Below, piece by piece: positions 1 through 9,385 of a stretch of DNA of 64,000 nt. The stretch is from the NCBI GenBank assembly GCA_910589385.1, contig CAJUTU010000011.1:28158-92157 (forward strand). The letters run 5' to 3'. The notes below the pieces were generated by a model that was given only the letters and a program-made list of their open reading frames with translations, was not told where the DNA came from and searched no databases. How positions within the stretch are numbered: the stretch's first letter is position 1; every line of letters starts with the position of its first letter. Both the position numbers and the translations under genes were made by a program. This DNA comes from an uncultured Lachnospiraceae bacterium. Lineage in GTDB: Bacteria > Bacillota > Clostridia > Lachnospirales > Lachnospiraceae.

Positions 1-6
1 GGTAAA

Positions 7-2355
7 ATGTTTTTACGAATATTAAAAAAAGACATTCAGCGCAAGAAAACGATGAATATCATCCTGCTGATTTTTGTGATCTTGGCAGTGGCATTCATGG
101 CAAGCAGCGCAAATAACCTGGTTACAGTCAGCACGGCACTGGACAATTATTTTGAAAAGGCGGGAGTGCCGGATTACTGGTTTGCTACAACAAATGCTTT
201 AGATATCGCAAGATTTGAGGAATTTGCGGAAGAAAACGGATATGACTATCATATCTCGCGGCTGATTCAGATTGAGCCGAAAAATGTCCTTGTTGAGGGA
301 GAGAAGCTTGATTATTCCAGTACGCTGGCGCTCTCCGGGCTTGGCGGAATAGAAATCTTTGATAAAAACAATGAGGAGATCACTCATATCAACGATGGGG
401 AGATCTACGTCCCTAACTTTATATTTGTATCGCCGGAAAATGATTTTCACGAGGGTGGAAAAATACTCGTAAGCCAGAATGGAATCAAAAAGGAATTTAC
501 CATAAAAGGTTACTCTAAGGATGCGCTTTTCGGCACGGAAATGGTGGGAATGACAAGATTTCTCATCAGTGAGAACGATGCGGCCATGTTTGGCGGTAAG
601 GACGCTTCGGTTTGCAGCGCGGTTGGGGTTTACACAGATGACGCTGACTATCGCGGTCATTTTAATGAACTGGGCATAAACACCGTAATGTCTATAGAGC
701 GTCCGATGTTTAAGATGATCTACATTATGGATATATTGATCGCGGCCATTCTGTTAGTTGTGAGCGTGTGCTTGATATTGATTTCCATGGTGGTTCTGCG
801 GTTTATCATCAATTTTACGATTACCGAGGAATTTCGCGAGATCGGTGTGATGAAAGCGATTGGCATGAAAAACAATCGAATCCGTGGGCTGTATATTGTA
901 AAATATCTGGCAATTTCCGTAATCGGTACATCTGTTGGCCTGGTAATCAGTTTTCCGTCCAGTAAAATAATGATCAGCGCAGTTTCTCAAAAAATCGTAG
1001 TTTCAAGCAAAGATCATTTTTTGATTAATATTGCGGCAGCAGTTTTGGCCGGCATGAGCGTGGTATTTTTCAGCTATCTCTGCACCAGGAGAATCCGCCG
1101 GTTTTCACCGATCGATGCGATACATAGCGGCGAGACGGGGGAGCGTTATTCCCGAAAGGGCGTGATACATTTAAGCAGATCAAGGATTTCGGCAACCTTG
1201 TTTTTAGCGGTAAATGATATTTTAAGCGGAATAAAAAATTATGCTTCTATGATCATCATCTTCGTGCTTGGGACTTTGCTGGTAATCATTCCTGTGAACA
1301 CAATAAACACGCTGTGTTCCGATGATTTGATAACAACGTTTAATATGGTGAAGAGTGATCACATTATTTCACAGGAACTGCTGTTTAATCCGAACGAGGA
1401 CAATGTAGAGAAGGTGGAGCGGCATTTTTCCGAGGTGCGGGAAATGTTTGCCGAAAACGGAATTGACGTGGATGTTTTTCAGGAAATCATGTTCCGAAGC
1501 AATGTCCGAAAAGGCGATAAACTTACAAATTCCTTGTCTTTTCAGGGGATGGGAGAGGTGACGGCGGATCGGTATGTTTATTTGGACGGAACACCACCGC
1601 AGAATATACATGAGGTTGCGTTAACCTATCTTACAGCGGAGCAGATCGGCGCAAAGATTGGAGATAAGGTGGAGATCAAGGTGGGCGAAGATACAAGGGA
1701 GTATCTTGTAACCGCGATAAACCAGAGCATGAATAATATGGGCGAGGGTGTGCGCTTTCATCAGGATGCCAGGCTTGATTACAGCTATGCGGCGGGCAGC
1801 TTCGGAATTCAAGTGAATTACAAGGACAACCCGGACAAGGCGGAGCTTGCAAGACGAAAAGAACTGTTGGAAATACTTTATCCCGATGCGAAAGTATACA
1901 CCTCTGGCGAGTACATCGGTTATATGATCGGTGATGTTGCCGGGCAGCTTGACCGTTTGAAGATTCTGATCCTGATCATTGTCTTTGGGATCAATGCTCT
2001 TGTGGCTGTACTCATGGTGAAGAGCTTTATCATCAAGGAAAAGAGTGAAATCGCGCTTCTGAAGGCGATGGGGTTTCAAGATGATTCACTTATTTTGTGG
2101 CAGACCATGCGTATCGGAATCGTGCTTTTCACATCGGTGATCTTTGGGGCGCTGGTTTCTTCACCGCTGTCATCGCTGATCATCACGCCGATTTTTCACA
2201 TGATGGGCGCATACAGTATTAAATATGAGATTAAAGCAGTTGAAGTTTATATGATTTTCCCACTCATAGTTCTTGCGGCAACGTCTTTCGCAGCGTTTTT
2301 ATCGGCACAGGGCTTAAGGAGAATTGCATCATCAGAGATTTCAAATATCGAATAA
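7..2355 (+). CDS. ABC transporter permease, FtsX/MacB type
   Basis: Large inner-membrane permease of 782 residues with two FtsX-type halves. An N-terminal membrane segment (about residues 18-36) is followed by an extracytoplasmic domain (about 40-235), then three membrane helices (about 240-360). The pattern repeats with a helix near 415-435, a second external domain (about 440-650) and three final helices. Each half has the cytoplasmic loop reading G-V-M-K-A-I-G-M or L-L-K-A-M-G-F, typical of the family. The ATPase gene follows after 12 bases and a response regulator and sensor kinase follow that, an arrangement known for peptide-antibiotic sensing and detoxification transporters (BceAB-like in a broad sense). 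Substrate is not visible. The ribosome site would lie at or before the window edge, so a start slightly further upstream cannot be excluded. Confidence 0.9.
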   Translation: MFLRILKKDIQRKKTMNIILLIFVILAVAFMASSANNLVTVSTALDNYFEKAGVPDYWFATTNALDIARFEEFAEENGYDYHISRLIQIEPKNVLVEGEKLDYSSTLALSGLGGIEIFDKNNEEITHINDGEIYVPNFIFVSPENDFHEGGKILVSQNGIKKEFTIKGYSKDALFGTEMVGMTRFLISENDAAMFGGKDASVCSAVGVYTDDADYRGHFNELGINTVMSIERPMFKMIYIMDILIAAILLVVSVCLILISMVVLRFIINFTITEEFREIGVMKAIGMKNNRIRGLYIVKYLAISVIGTSVGLVISFPSSKIMISAVSQKIVVSSKDHFLINIAAAVLAGMSVVFFSYLCTRRIRRFSPIDAIHSGETGERYSRKGVIHLSRSRISATLFLAVNDILSGIKNYASMIIIFVLGTLLVIIPVNTINTLCSDDLITTFNMVKSDHIISQELLFNPNEDNVEKVERHFSEVREMFAENGIDVDVFQEIMFRSNVRKGDKLTNSLSFQGMGEVTADRYVYLDGTPPQNIHEVALTYLTAEQIGAKIGDKVEIKVGEDTREYLVTAINQSMNNMGEGVRFHQDARLDYSYAAGSFGIQVNYKDNPDKAELARRKELLEILYPDAKVYTSGEYIGYMIGDVAGQLDRLKILILIIVFGINALVAVLMVKSFIIKEKSEIALLKAMGFQDDSLILWQTMRIGIVLFTSVIFGALVSSPLSSLIITPIFHMMGAYSIKYEIKAVEVYMIFPLIVLAATSFAAFLSAQGLRRIASSEISNIE

Positions 2356-2367
2356 AGGAGAATTTTT

Positions 2368-3132
2368 ATGGCTAATATTCTTGAAGTGAAAGACCTTTGC
2401 AAAACGTATGTGGTAAACAAAAGGCAGAATAACGTCCTGAAGAATGTGAATTTTGTGGTAGATGAGGGCGAAATGGTTGCGGTTATGGGTCCTTCCGGTT
2501 CAGGGAAATCCACGCTTTTGTATGCAGTCTCGGGAATGGATCATATTACTGCCGGCGAGGTGGATTTCTGCGGTAAAAGCATCTCAAAATTGAACCAAAA
2601 GGAGCTTGCCGCTCTTCGGCTTGACGAAATGGGATTTATCTTTCAACAGATGTATATGCTAAAAAATCTATCGATCTTGGACAATATCATACTTCCCGCA
2701 TGTCAGTCGGATAAGATCAAGGAAAGCCGCAAAATGACTGTGGAGCGGGGCTGTGGGTTAATGCACAAACTCGGGATTATCGAGGTTGCGGACAATGATA
2801 TCAACGAAGTTTCCGGCGGACAGCTTCAGCGCGCATGCATTTGCCGGAGCATGATAAACCGGCCGAAGATGATCTTTGCTGACGAGCCCACAGGCGCGTT
2901 AAACCGTGCGTCCTCGGACGAGGTTATGGAAGAGCTTGCCAAGCTTAACAATGAGGGCACGACAATCATGCTGGTCACCCATGATGTCAAGGTCGCCGCA
3001 AAATGTACAAGGATCCTGTATATTGTTGACGGAAATATAAGAGGTGAGTATACACTGGAAAAATACGATAAGTCCAAGCTTCGTGAGCGTGAACGGGCGC
3101 TCAACGGCTGGCTGATAGAAATGGGTTGGTGA
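2368..3132 (+). CDS. ABC transporter ATP-binding protein
   Basis: ATPase partner (254 residues) of the preceding permease. Walker A is GPSGSGKST at residues 41-49, the signature is VSGGQLQR near 148-155 and Walker B is MIFADEPTGAL; the Walker B and H-loop region (LVTHD) are intact. The family is the MacB/LolD/BceA-type ATPase that drives mechanotransmission through FtsX permeases rather than ordinary substrate channels. A good AGGAG site sits seven bases before the ATG. The gene lies 12 bases after the permease and 4 bases before the response regulator, so the four genes form one transcription unit. Confidence 0.92.
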   Translation: MANILEVKDLCKTYVVNKRQNNVLKNVNFVVDEGEMVAVMGPSGSGKSTLLYAVSGMDHITAGEVDFCGKSISKLNQKELAALRLDEMGFIFQQMYMLKNLSILDNIILPACQSDKIKESRKMTVERGCGLMHKLGIIEVADNDINEVSGGQLQRACICRSMINRPKMIFADEPTGALNRASSDEVMEELAKLNNEGTTIMLVTHDVKVAAKCTRILYIVDGNIRGEYTLEKYDKSKLRERERALNGWLIEMGW

Positions 3133-3136
3133 TATT

Positions 3137-3799
3137 TTGACAGATATTTTAATCGTTGAGGATAATAAAGAATTGGCAATGGTGCTGTGTGATTTCCTGC
3201 GTGCGGAAGGCTACACGGTGTCTGTTGCCGAAAATGCAGGGAAAGCCTTGTCGCTGTACGGAAGGTACGGCGCAAGGCTTGTCGTGCTTGATATCATGCT
3301 GCCCGGCGAGGATGGATTTTCAATCTGTGAAAAGATCCGTGTGGAGAGCAACACACCGATTCTGATTGTAAGTGCGAAAACGGGCAAGGAGGATAAACTG
3401 TTGGGACTGAATCTTGGCGCAGATGATTATATAGAAAAGCCCTATGATATTGATATTATGCTTGCGAAGATTGGAGGTATATTCAAGCGCAGATATTCGG
3501 CGGACGGGCTGATCGACGGCGATATCCGGATCAATAAAATAAACCGCACGGTAATCAAAAATGATTTAACCATTGAAATGACGGCGAAGGAGTTTGATCT
3601 GCTTACACTGCTGATTGAAAACAAGGGACGCACGCTTTCTAAGGAATATATCTTCAACACAATTTGGGGCAGCGACAGCTTATCCGAGCAGCAGACGCTA
3701 ACGGTCCACATAAAATGGCTGCGGCAAAAAATTGAGGAAAACCCGAAAAATCCACAGAAAATCCTGACTGTTTGGGGAGTGGGGTATAGGTATATATGA
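3137..3799 (+). CDS. OmpR-family response regulator
   Basis: Two-component response regulator of 220 residues. The receiver domain (1-115) has the acidic pair E8/D9, phosphoacceptor D52 in LVVLDIMLP and the conserved lysine in IEKPYD; the C-terminal part (about 125-220) is an OmpR/PhoB winged helix ending in the typical VWGVGYRY. The start is a TTG four bases after the ATPase stop, the only start that gives a full receiver domain, and its ribosome site is weak, which suggests translational coupling. It overlaps the sensor kinase by four bases. Likely regulates the ABC genes just upstream, by analogy with BceR-type systems. Confidence 0.9.
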   Translation: MTDILIVEDNKELAMVLCDFLRAEGYTVSVAENAGKALSLYGRYGARLVVLDIMLPGEDGFSICEKIRVESNTPILIVSAKTGKEDKLLGLNLGADDYIEKPYDIDIMLAKIGGIFKRRYSADGLIDGDIRINKINRTVIKNDLTIEMTAKEFDLLTLLIENKGRTLSKEYIFNTIWGSDSLSEQQTLTVHIKWLRQKIEENPKNPQKILTVWGVGYRYI

Positions 3800-5028
3800 A
3801 AGCTTTCAAGAAAGTATTTGTGTCGGTATTCATTTGCATTTCTATCATTTTTATTGGCTCGAATCTGCTTTTGAAAAATAGGAACACTGTGGAAAGCGGC
3901 AGGACATACCGGGTTGAAATAAACAGGATCGCCCTTCAAATCGAGAAAGACGGTTTGAAAAGCGTTGATTTATCGGATTGTGAATATGTGACTCATATTG
4001 AGGAGTTGGGTGAAAACTTTTACAATTCTGACAGCGATTATGTGATCTGTGAAATGAATGGAACACTCTATCGCTTTGATTACGATGCGAAAAATGACAT
4101 GGGAAATCCGAAAATGGTTCTTATGGTAAATGGGATATTGGCAGTTATGTCTGCTGTGGTTTTCGCTATTTTGTTTTATATCCGCGAAGCAATCCTGCGT
4201 CCGTTTGAACAGCTTACAGATGTTCCTTATGAGCTTTCAAAGGGCAATCTGACCATTCCTGTCAAGGAAAATAAGAATCGATTTTTTGGTAAATTTTTGT
4301 GGGGGATCGATATGCTGCGTGAAAGTATGGAACAGCAGAAACGGCGGGAGCTTGAGCTGCAAAAGGAAAAGAAGACGATTTTATTATCCCTTTCACACGA
4401 TATCAAAACGCCCCTTTCCGCTATAAAATTATACGCAAAGGCGTTGTCAAAAAGTCTGTATTCCGATACGGAAAAGCAGCGTGAAACTGCCGAAAAAATA
4501 AACGATAAGGCGGATGAAATTGAACACTATGTTTCACAGATCATCACTGCCTCACGTGAAGAGTTTTTAAGTCTTGAAGCAGAAGAAGGGGAGTTCTATC
4601 TGGTAGATCTGGTACAGAAGATTGCTGCGTATTACAGCGAAAAATTAGCGTTTGTCAAGACAGAATTTGTGATAGGAGAATATCAGAACTGTCTGCTTTT
4701 TGGAGATTTTGACCGGAGTGTCGAGGTGCTGCAGAACTTAATGGAAAATGCAGTGAAATACGGCGACGGAAAAAGAATTGATCTGCTGTTTTCCTATGAG
4801 GAGGAGGGCGTTTTGATTTCTGTGAGAAACAGCGGCTGTACCCTTGATAAATCGGAGTTACCGCATATTTTCGAGAGCTTTTGGCGCGGCAGAAATTCTG
4901 AAAAAATGGAAGGAAGCGGGCTTGGGTTGTATATCTGCAGACAACTTATGCGCAAAATGGGAGGGGATGTTTTTGCTGAAATGAACGAAGGGATTATAGA
5001 GATTATAACTGTTTTTCGCCGGGTATGA
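3796..5028 (+). CDS. Sensor histidine kinase
   Basis: Membrane histidine kinase of 410 residues. It has two membrane segments (about 8-26 and 108-130) flanking a roughly 80-residue external sensor region, a HAMP-like linker (ILRPFEQL), a HisKA domain with the phosphorylated H201 in SHDIKTP, and a HATPase domain with the N box (NLMENAVKYG) and G box (GSGLGLYICR). It overlaps the response regulator by four bases (ATGA). The external domain is larger than in intramembrane-sensing BceS kinases, so it may see its signal directly. It ends the four-gene operon; the next gene has its own strong ribosome site 85 bases later. Confidence 0.9.
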   Translation: MKAFKKVFVSVFICISIIFIGSNLLLKNRNTVESGRTYRVEINRIALQIEKDGLKSVDLSDCEYVTHIEELGENFYNSDSDYVICEMNGTLYRFDYDAKNDMGNPKMVLMVNGILAVMSAVVFAILFYIREAILRPFEQLTDVPYELSKGNLTIPVKENKNRFFGKFLWGIDMLRESMEQQKRRELELQKEKKTILLSLSHDIKTPLSAIKLYAKALSKSLYSDTEKQRETAEKINDKADEIEHYVSQIITASREEFLSLEAEEGEFYLVDLVQKIAAYYSEKLAFVKTEFVIGEYQNCLLFGDFDRSVEVLQNLMENAVKYGDGKRIDLLFSYEEEGVLISVRNSGCTLDKSELPHIFESFWRGRNSEKMEGSGLGLYICRQLMRKMGGDVFAEMNEGIIEIITVFRRV

Positions 5029-5113
5029 CCGGCAAAAGTCAAAAGTAACAATGGCTGCCGGGGCATTGCAGCTATGCCTAAGTTTTGTATGTATAAACAA
5101 GGAGGGAGTATAA

Positions 5114-5800
5114 ATGGATATAGCCTTATACTATCAAGAAAAGGGAAATAAAGAGCCGTTTATCCTTTTGCACGGGAACGGAGAGAATAGCTCATATTTC
5201 AAGAACCAAATAGATTATTTCAGTGACAGATACAGAGTGATTGCTTTAGATACACGAGGCCACGGTAAATCACCAAGAGGCAATGAACCTTTTACTATTG
5301 AGCAGTTTTCCCGTGACTTATACGATTTTATGGAAGGCCTTGGAATTTCAGATGCAGTGATTTTGGGATTTTCAGACGGAGCAAATATAGCAATGAAATT
5401 TGCAATAAAATATCCAAATAAGGTAAGGGTATTGATATTAAACGGGGGAAATCTGAATCCGAAAGGAATAAAAAGAACGATACAAATTCCGATCGAAATA
5501 GGATACAAAATAGCAAAACGATTTGCTTCGAAATCGCCTGATGCCAAAAAGAATGCGGAAATGCTTGGTTTAATGGTTAATGACCCGAATATTGAACTAA
5601 GGGAATTATCAAAAATAACAGCTCCCACGCTCGTAATTTGTGGAAGTAGTGATATGATTAAGGAATCCCATACAAAAGAGATTGCAGAAAAAATACCTAA
5701 TGCAAAATTATCTATTATGAAGGGTGATCACTTTATTGCAAATAAGAGATATGTTACATTCAATAAAGAGGTAGAAGACTTTTTAAAAATAATTCAATAA
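5114..5800 (+). CDS. Alpha/beta-fold hydrolase
   Basis: Complete alpha/beta hydrolase of 228 residues. It has the oxyanion-hole motif LLHGNG at 18-23, the nucleophile elbow GFSDG with S87, an acid in the GSSDM strand end and the catalytic histidine in GDHF. The fold and length match small esterase/lipase or haloperoxidase-like hydrolases; substrate cannot be told. A strong AAGGAGGGAG site precedes the ATG. It is more AT-rich than the kinase operon before it, like the following two genes, which fits a separately acquired block at 5.1-7.1 kb. Confidence 0.85.
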   Translation: MDIALYYQEKGNKEPFILLHGNGENSSYFKNQIDYFSDRYRVIALDTRGHGKSPRGNEPFTIEQFSRDLYDFMEGLGISDAVILGFSDGANIAMKFAIKYPNKVRVLILNGGNLNPKGIKRTIQIPIEIGYKIAKRFASKSPDAKKNAEMLGLMVNDPNIELRELSKITAPTLVICGSSDMIKESHTKEIAEKIPNAKLSIMKGDHFIANKRYVTFNKEVEDFLKIIQ

Positions 5801-5836
5801 ATTCAAGTACAAGATCGTTTGCTTTTCTCCATAGAA

Positions 5837-6261
5837 ATGAAAGCTATTGCAAAGAAGCGATATAGATATATGCGTAATTTTTAAAAGAATTTAATCCTAT
5901 ACCAGAAAAGACACCTGAACTTTTGCAGACCTGGGACACTATTTTTCAGGATAAAAATCATCATGTGATTGTTGCTGAAGAAAATGGGGAGATAGTATCT
6001 TCTTGTGTCTGCGTTATTATTCCCAACCTGGCGCATAACCAGCGGCCGTACGCTTTTATTGAAAATATGGTAACTGATGAAAAATGCAGAAAAAGAGGAT
6101 TGGCAACGCAATGCCTGAATTTCGCTAAAGAGGTTGCCCTGAAAGAAAATTGCTATAAAATAATGCTGCTTACAGGATCTAAGAAAGAAAGCACATTGAT
6201 TTTTTATAGAAAGGCAGGTTACAACAGTGAAGACAAAACAGCATTTATTCAATGGATATAA
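5837..6261 (+). pseudogene. GNAT acetyltransferase with two frameshifts near its start
   Basis: From 5923 the frame encodes a good GNAT acetyltransferase core: an ENMVTDEKCRKRGLATQCL acetyl-CoA loop (with the R-x-x-G-L-A pattern), then the F-Y-R-K-A-G-Y end motif. The expected N-terminal strand and helix are also present, but in other frames. ATG 5837 begins M-K-A-I-A-K-K; one extra base at about 5858 moves to D-I-D-I-C-V-I-F-K, and an extra A in the run 5883-5886 moves to E-F-N-P-I-P-E, which joins the main frame. Restoring both gives a normal roughly 140-residue GNAT. The in-frame ATG at 5923 lacks a ribosome site. So it is probably dead, unless these are sequencing errors. Confidence 0.7.
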
Positions 6262-6284
6262 ACCAGGTTAGTGAGGTGAAAAGA

Positions 6285-7100
6285 ATGAGCACTTTTTATG
6301 TGTCAGATTTAGATGGAACATTGTTGAGAAGTAATGAAAAAACATCTGAATATACAAATAATGTTATAAATAGTTTGACGGAAAGAGGAATGATTTTTTC
6401 TTATGCTACTGCCCGTTCGCTGATAACCGCTAAAAAAGTAACAAGCGGAATAAACGCTAAAATTCCCTTGATTGTATACAATGGCGCATTTGTAATAGAT
6501 AATCTTACAGAGGATATTTTGATTGCAAACTATTTTGATGATCGGGTAGATTTTGTGTTGGATGATTTGTTTGCAAATAAAGTATATCCTATTGTTTATG
6601 CGTACATAGACGGTAAAGAGAAGTTTTCATTTGTTCCCGGATTTTGTTCAGACGGAACGAATCGGTTTCTTGACAGCAGGAAGGGAGATATTCGTACCAA
6701 TGCAGTGGGATCGATCAATGATTTGAAGACAGGAAATATTTTCTATATCACTTGTATAGACGAGCCGCAAAAGCTGGAACCATTATACGAAAAATACAAG
6801 GACTCCTATCATTGTGTTTATCAGACGGATATTTATACAAATGAACAATGGCTCGAAATTATGCCTTTGAACGCTTCAAAGGCAAAGGCGATAAAGCAGC
6901 TGCAATCACTTTTGAAATGTGAGAAGTTAGTTGTGTTTGGCGATGGAAAAAATGACATTGATATGTTTGAACTGGCAGATGAAAGTTATGCCGTTCAAAA
7001 TGCACATGAAGATTTAAAAAGAATTGCAACCTCAATTATTTCCTCAAATGATGAGGACGGCGTTGCAAAATGGCTTGATGAAAATTTTGTCATGGTATAA
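6285..7100 (+). CDS. HAD-superfamily phosphatase, Cof type
   Basis: Cof-like HAD hydrolase of 271 residues. Motif I is SDLDGTLL with the catalytic aspartates D8 and D10, and motif IV is VFGDGKNDIDMFELA; the large C2-type cap lies between about 80 and 190. The family dephosphorylates sugar phosphates or nucleotides in the cytoplasm. An in-frame ATG exists at 6252, overlapping the GNAT end, but the ATG at 6285 is preceded by GAGGTGAAAAG at proper spacing and gives the family's usual start, so it is preferred. Confidence 0.85.
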   Translation: MSTFYVSDLDGTLLRSNEKTSEYTNNVINSLTERGMIFSYATARSLITAKKVTSGINAKIPLIVYNGAFVIDNLTEDILIANYFDDRVDFVLDDLFANKVYPIVYAYIDGKEKFSFVPGFCSDGTNRFLDSRKGDIRTNAVGSINDLKTGNIFYITCIDEPQKLEPLYEKYKDSYHCVYQTDIYTNEQWLEIMPLNASKAKAIKQLQSLLKCEKLVVFGDGKNDIDMFELADESYAVQNAHEDLKRIATSIISSNDEDGVAKWLDENFVMV

Positions 7101-7224
7101 TGCCAATCATTCCAAAAGAATGGAATGTCATTTAAAAACAAAGAAGAGCGTCTATGGGGAAATTGAGGAAACTAAAAAATGAAGAATGATGTTGTATTGA
7201 GTATTGTTATTTGAAATAAAAAGA

Positions 7225-7257
7225 ATTGTGCCAAGACAACAGAGTACTTGGCACAAT
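7225..7257 (-). terminator. Terminator after the nitroreductase remnant
   Basis: Perfect 11-bp inverted repeat ATTGTGCCAAG / CTTGGCACAAT with an 11-base loop. Read on the minus strand it is followed by a T-rich run (TTCTTTTTATTTC). It starts 7 bases after the nitroreductase stop, so the 3' end of that gene is in its original place although its middle is missing. Confidence 0.75.
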
Positions 7258-7264
7258 GAATCAT

Positions 7265-7654
7265 CTACAGTGTTTCGTAGGAAAACAACTGACTTACAGG
7301 AATACGCGTCTGATCATGACGCGTTGGACTTGCCTGAAGCATCATATGATCCGTTAGAATGGAGGCGTCAATGTCTCCTGTTTGTTTTTTGTCAAAGGGA
7401 CGAACCCATGCCTTGCCATGGTCTGCGCAGACGATGATTGCCAGAGGCGCACCGTAAATATTGCACGCCTTGCCAATTTTAGCAAGGCCTTCTTCACTTT
7501 GGATTACAATAAGGTGAATTGGCTGGAGATTTGCGGCTGTGGGCGCAACATGAGCCGCTTCAAGCATTTTCTCTAACTTTTCCGGTTCCACTTTCTTTTC
7601 CGTATAACTGAGGATGGAGCAACGCTGTTTTGCAATTGTAAGGAAATCCATCAT
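7265..7654 (-). pseudogene. Nitroreductase-family gene with an internal in-frame deletion
   Basis: Encodes 129 residues; the family usually has about 170. Residues 1-110 match an FMN nitroreductase: R-C-S-I-L-S-Y start, APTAANLQPIHLIVI flavin-site region, and D-A-S-I-L-T-D-H-M-M-L-Q-A helix. The sequence then jumps at about base 7330 straight to R-H-D-Q-T-R-I-P-V-x-x-L-F-S-Y-E-T-L, the family's normal C-terminus. The roughly 45 missing residues include the G-L-G-S/T-C-W-V strand and the final flavin contacts. The frame stays open and promoter and terminator remain, so a short product may be made, but I do not expect activity. Confidence 0.7.
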
Positions 7655-7660
7655 ATTCGA

Positions 7661-7680
7661 TACTTACTAAAAAGTAAGTA
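7661..7680. promoter_or_regulatory. Palindromic operator, HxlR-like
   Basis: Perfect 8-bp inverted repeat TACTTACT-AAAA-AGTAAGTA, 7 bases upstream of the nitroreductase start and in the divergent gap before the hydrolase at 7811. This TTACT/AGTAA layout resembles known HxlR-family operators, which often control nitroreductase genes. No HxlR regulator gene lies nearby, so the site is orphaned within this window. Confidence 0.55.
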
Positions 7681-7810
7681 ATATATGATATGTTTAGGAG
7701 AAGCTGCCTAAAACGATTTATTCCCTTACAACTTTCAGACAAAGTATTATCCCTGTGATAAGTATTATAAATTTTGTTCGTAGCACTGGCTCAATTTATG
7801 GAGGAATACT

Positions 7811-8479
7811 ATGGCTGGTCTTTTTAACAAGGGGAATGTTAAGATTAACGAGAGAACTTTTACATGCCAGAGAGACAATCTCACAATTTGGGGAACAGAG
7901 TACAGACCGGAGGGGGACTGTCTGCCAATCGCTATTGTAAGCCACGGTTTTATGGCTTTTCAAGATACAGTCCGTCAGTATGCGAAAGCTATGGCAGAAA
8001 TGGGATATGTTTCATACTGTTTTGATTTTTGTGGCGGGTGTGTCATAAAAGGGAAAAGTGACGGCAGCATATCTAAATTGGTTTTGTTTTATCCAGCCCT
8101 TTGCATCCCTGACGATGCAAGGGCTGGAAAGATGATGTTCGCAAAATTTGATCCGGATCATATACCTGACATTATCCACTGCGGACCGATGAAGCTGGGA
8201 AAATGTTATGTAAAAGATGTAATAGGAATAGATCCCTATCAGGAAATACGGGATTTTTCAGGAGATGTTTTGATTGTTCATGGTACGAAGGATAAAATTG
8301 TGAATATGGAATATTCAAAGCGTGCATATGAACTATATTTAGAGAATAAAGGAAAGAAAGATGAACCAAGGGTTGTATCGTTCTTTCCTTTAGATGGTGG
8401 CAGGCATGGATTTTCTAAAAGACATGACAGGGTGGCGATAGAGCATCTGAAACAATTCCTTGCTGTGGGAACCACATAA
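7811..8479 (+). pseudogene. Alpha/beta hydrolase lacking its nucleophile elbow
   Basis: Open frame of 222 residues resembling the roughly 280-residue serine hydrolases of this type. The N-terminal half has the oxyanion motif V-S-H-G-F and G-Y-V-S-Y-C-F-D-F-C-G-G followed by G-K-S-D-G. It then passes directly, near base 8065, to K-L-V-L-F-Y-P-A-L-C-I-P-D-D-A-R. In intact homologues about 60 residues lie between these, including the G-x-S-x-G nucleophile. The acid (V-H-G-T-K-D) and histidine (G-G-R-H-G-F) remain. The deletion is in frame and the GGAGG ribosome site at the ATG is intact, so an inactive protein may still be made. Confidence 0.75.
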
Positions 8480-9385
8480 TTTCAGCAGACAGGGCGCATA
8501 TGAATAGTCTCCAACCCCAAACATTGAGAAATCGGGTGCGTTTTTATAGATTGTACTTTTTCTCTTTAAAAAATATTCTTTATGCGATTCCAAATAATGC
8601 CATGTTTTCGGAGCATCGCTTGCTATATGAGAAGTATCTTCCCTGACTTTTTTTTGCGTAACAATTACATATTTATCAGAATCAGATATAATTGGTGATT
8701 TAAACATACTGCTCTTGATAAGAGGAAATACATAGCTATTTTCTATATCAACAGATTCTTTCAAGCCGTTTACGAAAGAAATTCCATTCAAAGACAATTC
8801 CATCACTTTTGAACAATCATGCTTAACTCCTTGCCGCCATTCAAAGCAACAACTTCCTGAAAAGTCTTCTCCGCCTGTGGATAAATTGCTGTAAAATTTT
8901 CCGCCAACATATCCAAAGGAGCTTCTAATTTTTTGTGGCTCATAAAAGGAATATACATTACATATGTCATCGGAGAAATTGTTCGTACTTAAATCTATTA
9001 CTAGTAGGCAGGCACTGGCACTAATTCCAAATACTTTTTTTGCATCAAATTCTAAAATGTCACAAGAGACATATTCTGTATATGTGCGTTTCATTTCTAC
9101 AAAAACATTTCTTGCAACTGAAGTTTTACACAACATAGCAATAGTAGTATTCGTTCCACGAAAAGATGCTATAAGCTGAAGAATGATATATTCGCATATA
9201 TCAAAATTACTTGCTCCAGTAATTGCATCCATTCCCTTAAGGCCTTTAAAATTCCTTTTAACAGGTATGTTGGCAGAATCTAGACTAGATAATGTGCTAT
9301 TATTTACCCACGGTGGGTTTCCTGCAACTAGTATTCGATCATTAACATTTACAATTGTTTTTAGTACAATAGTTGTCTTAAAAAT
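8480..9385 (-). pseudogene. Fragment of an adenine-specific DNA methyltransferase
   Basis: An open minus-strand frame (9385 down to 8390) carries the middle of an N6-adenine DNA methylase. The catalytic motif NPPW lies at 9308-9319 and is followed by K-G-L-K-G-M-D-A and T-G-A-S-N-F-D-I-C-E-Y-I-I-L, typical of type II/IIG methylase-like proteins. Near the end D-F-S-M-F-G-V-G-D-Y-S-Y-A-P is the family's motif, but similarity stops at about base 8490, where the frame runs antisense through the hydrolase. The N-terminal SAM-binding part is missing: the frame is joined upstream to HelD sequence, with a TGA at 9386-9388. Neither end is original, so this is a remnant of a lost restriction-modification gene. 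Confidence 0.75.

Noticed and set aside
199..660. Long antisense frames in many genes, this one being an example
   Set aside because: They mirror the codon pattern of strong genes on the other strand and show no start signals or domains.
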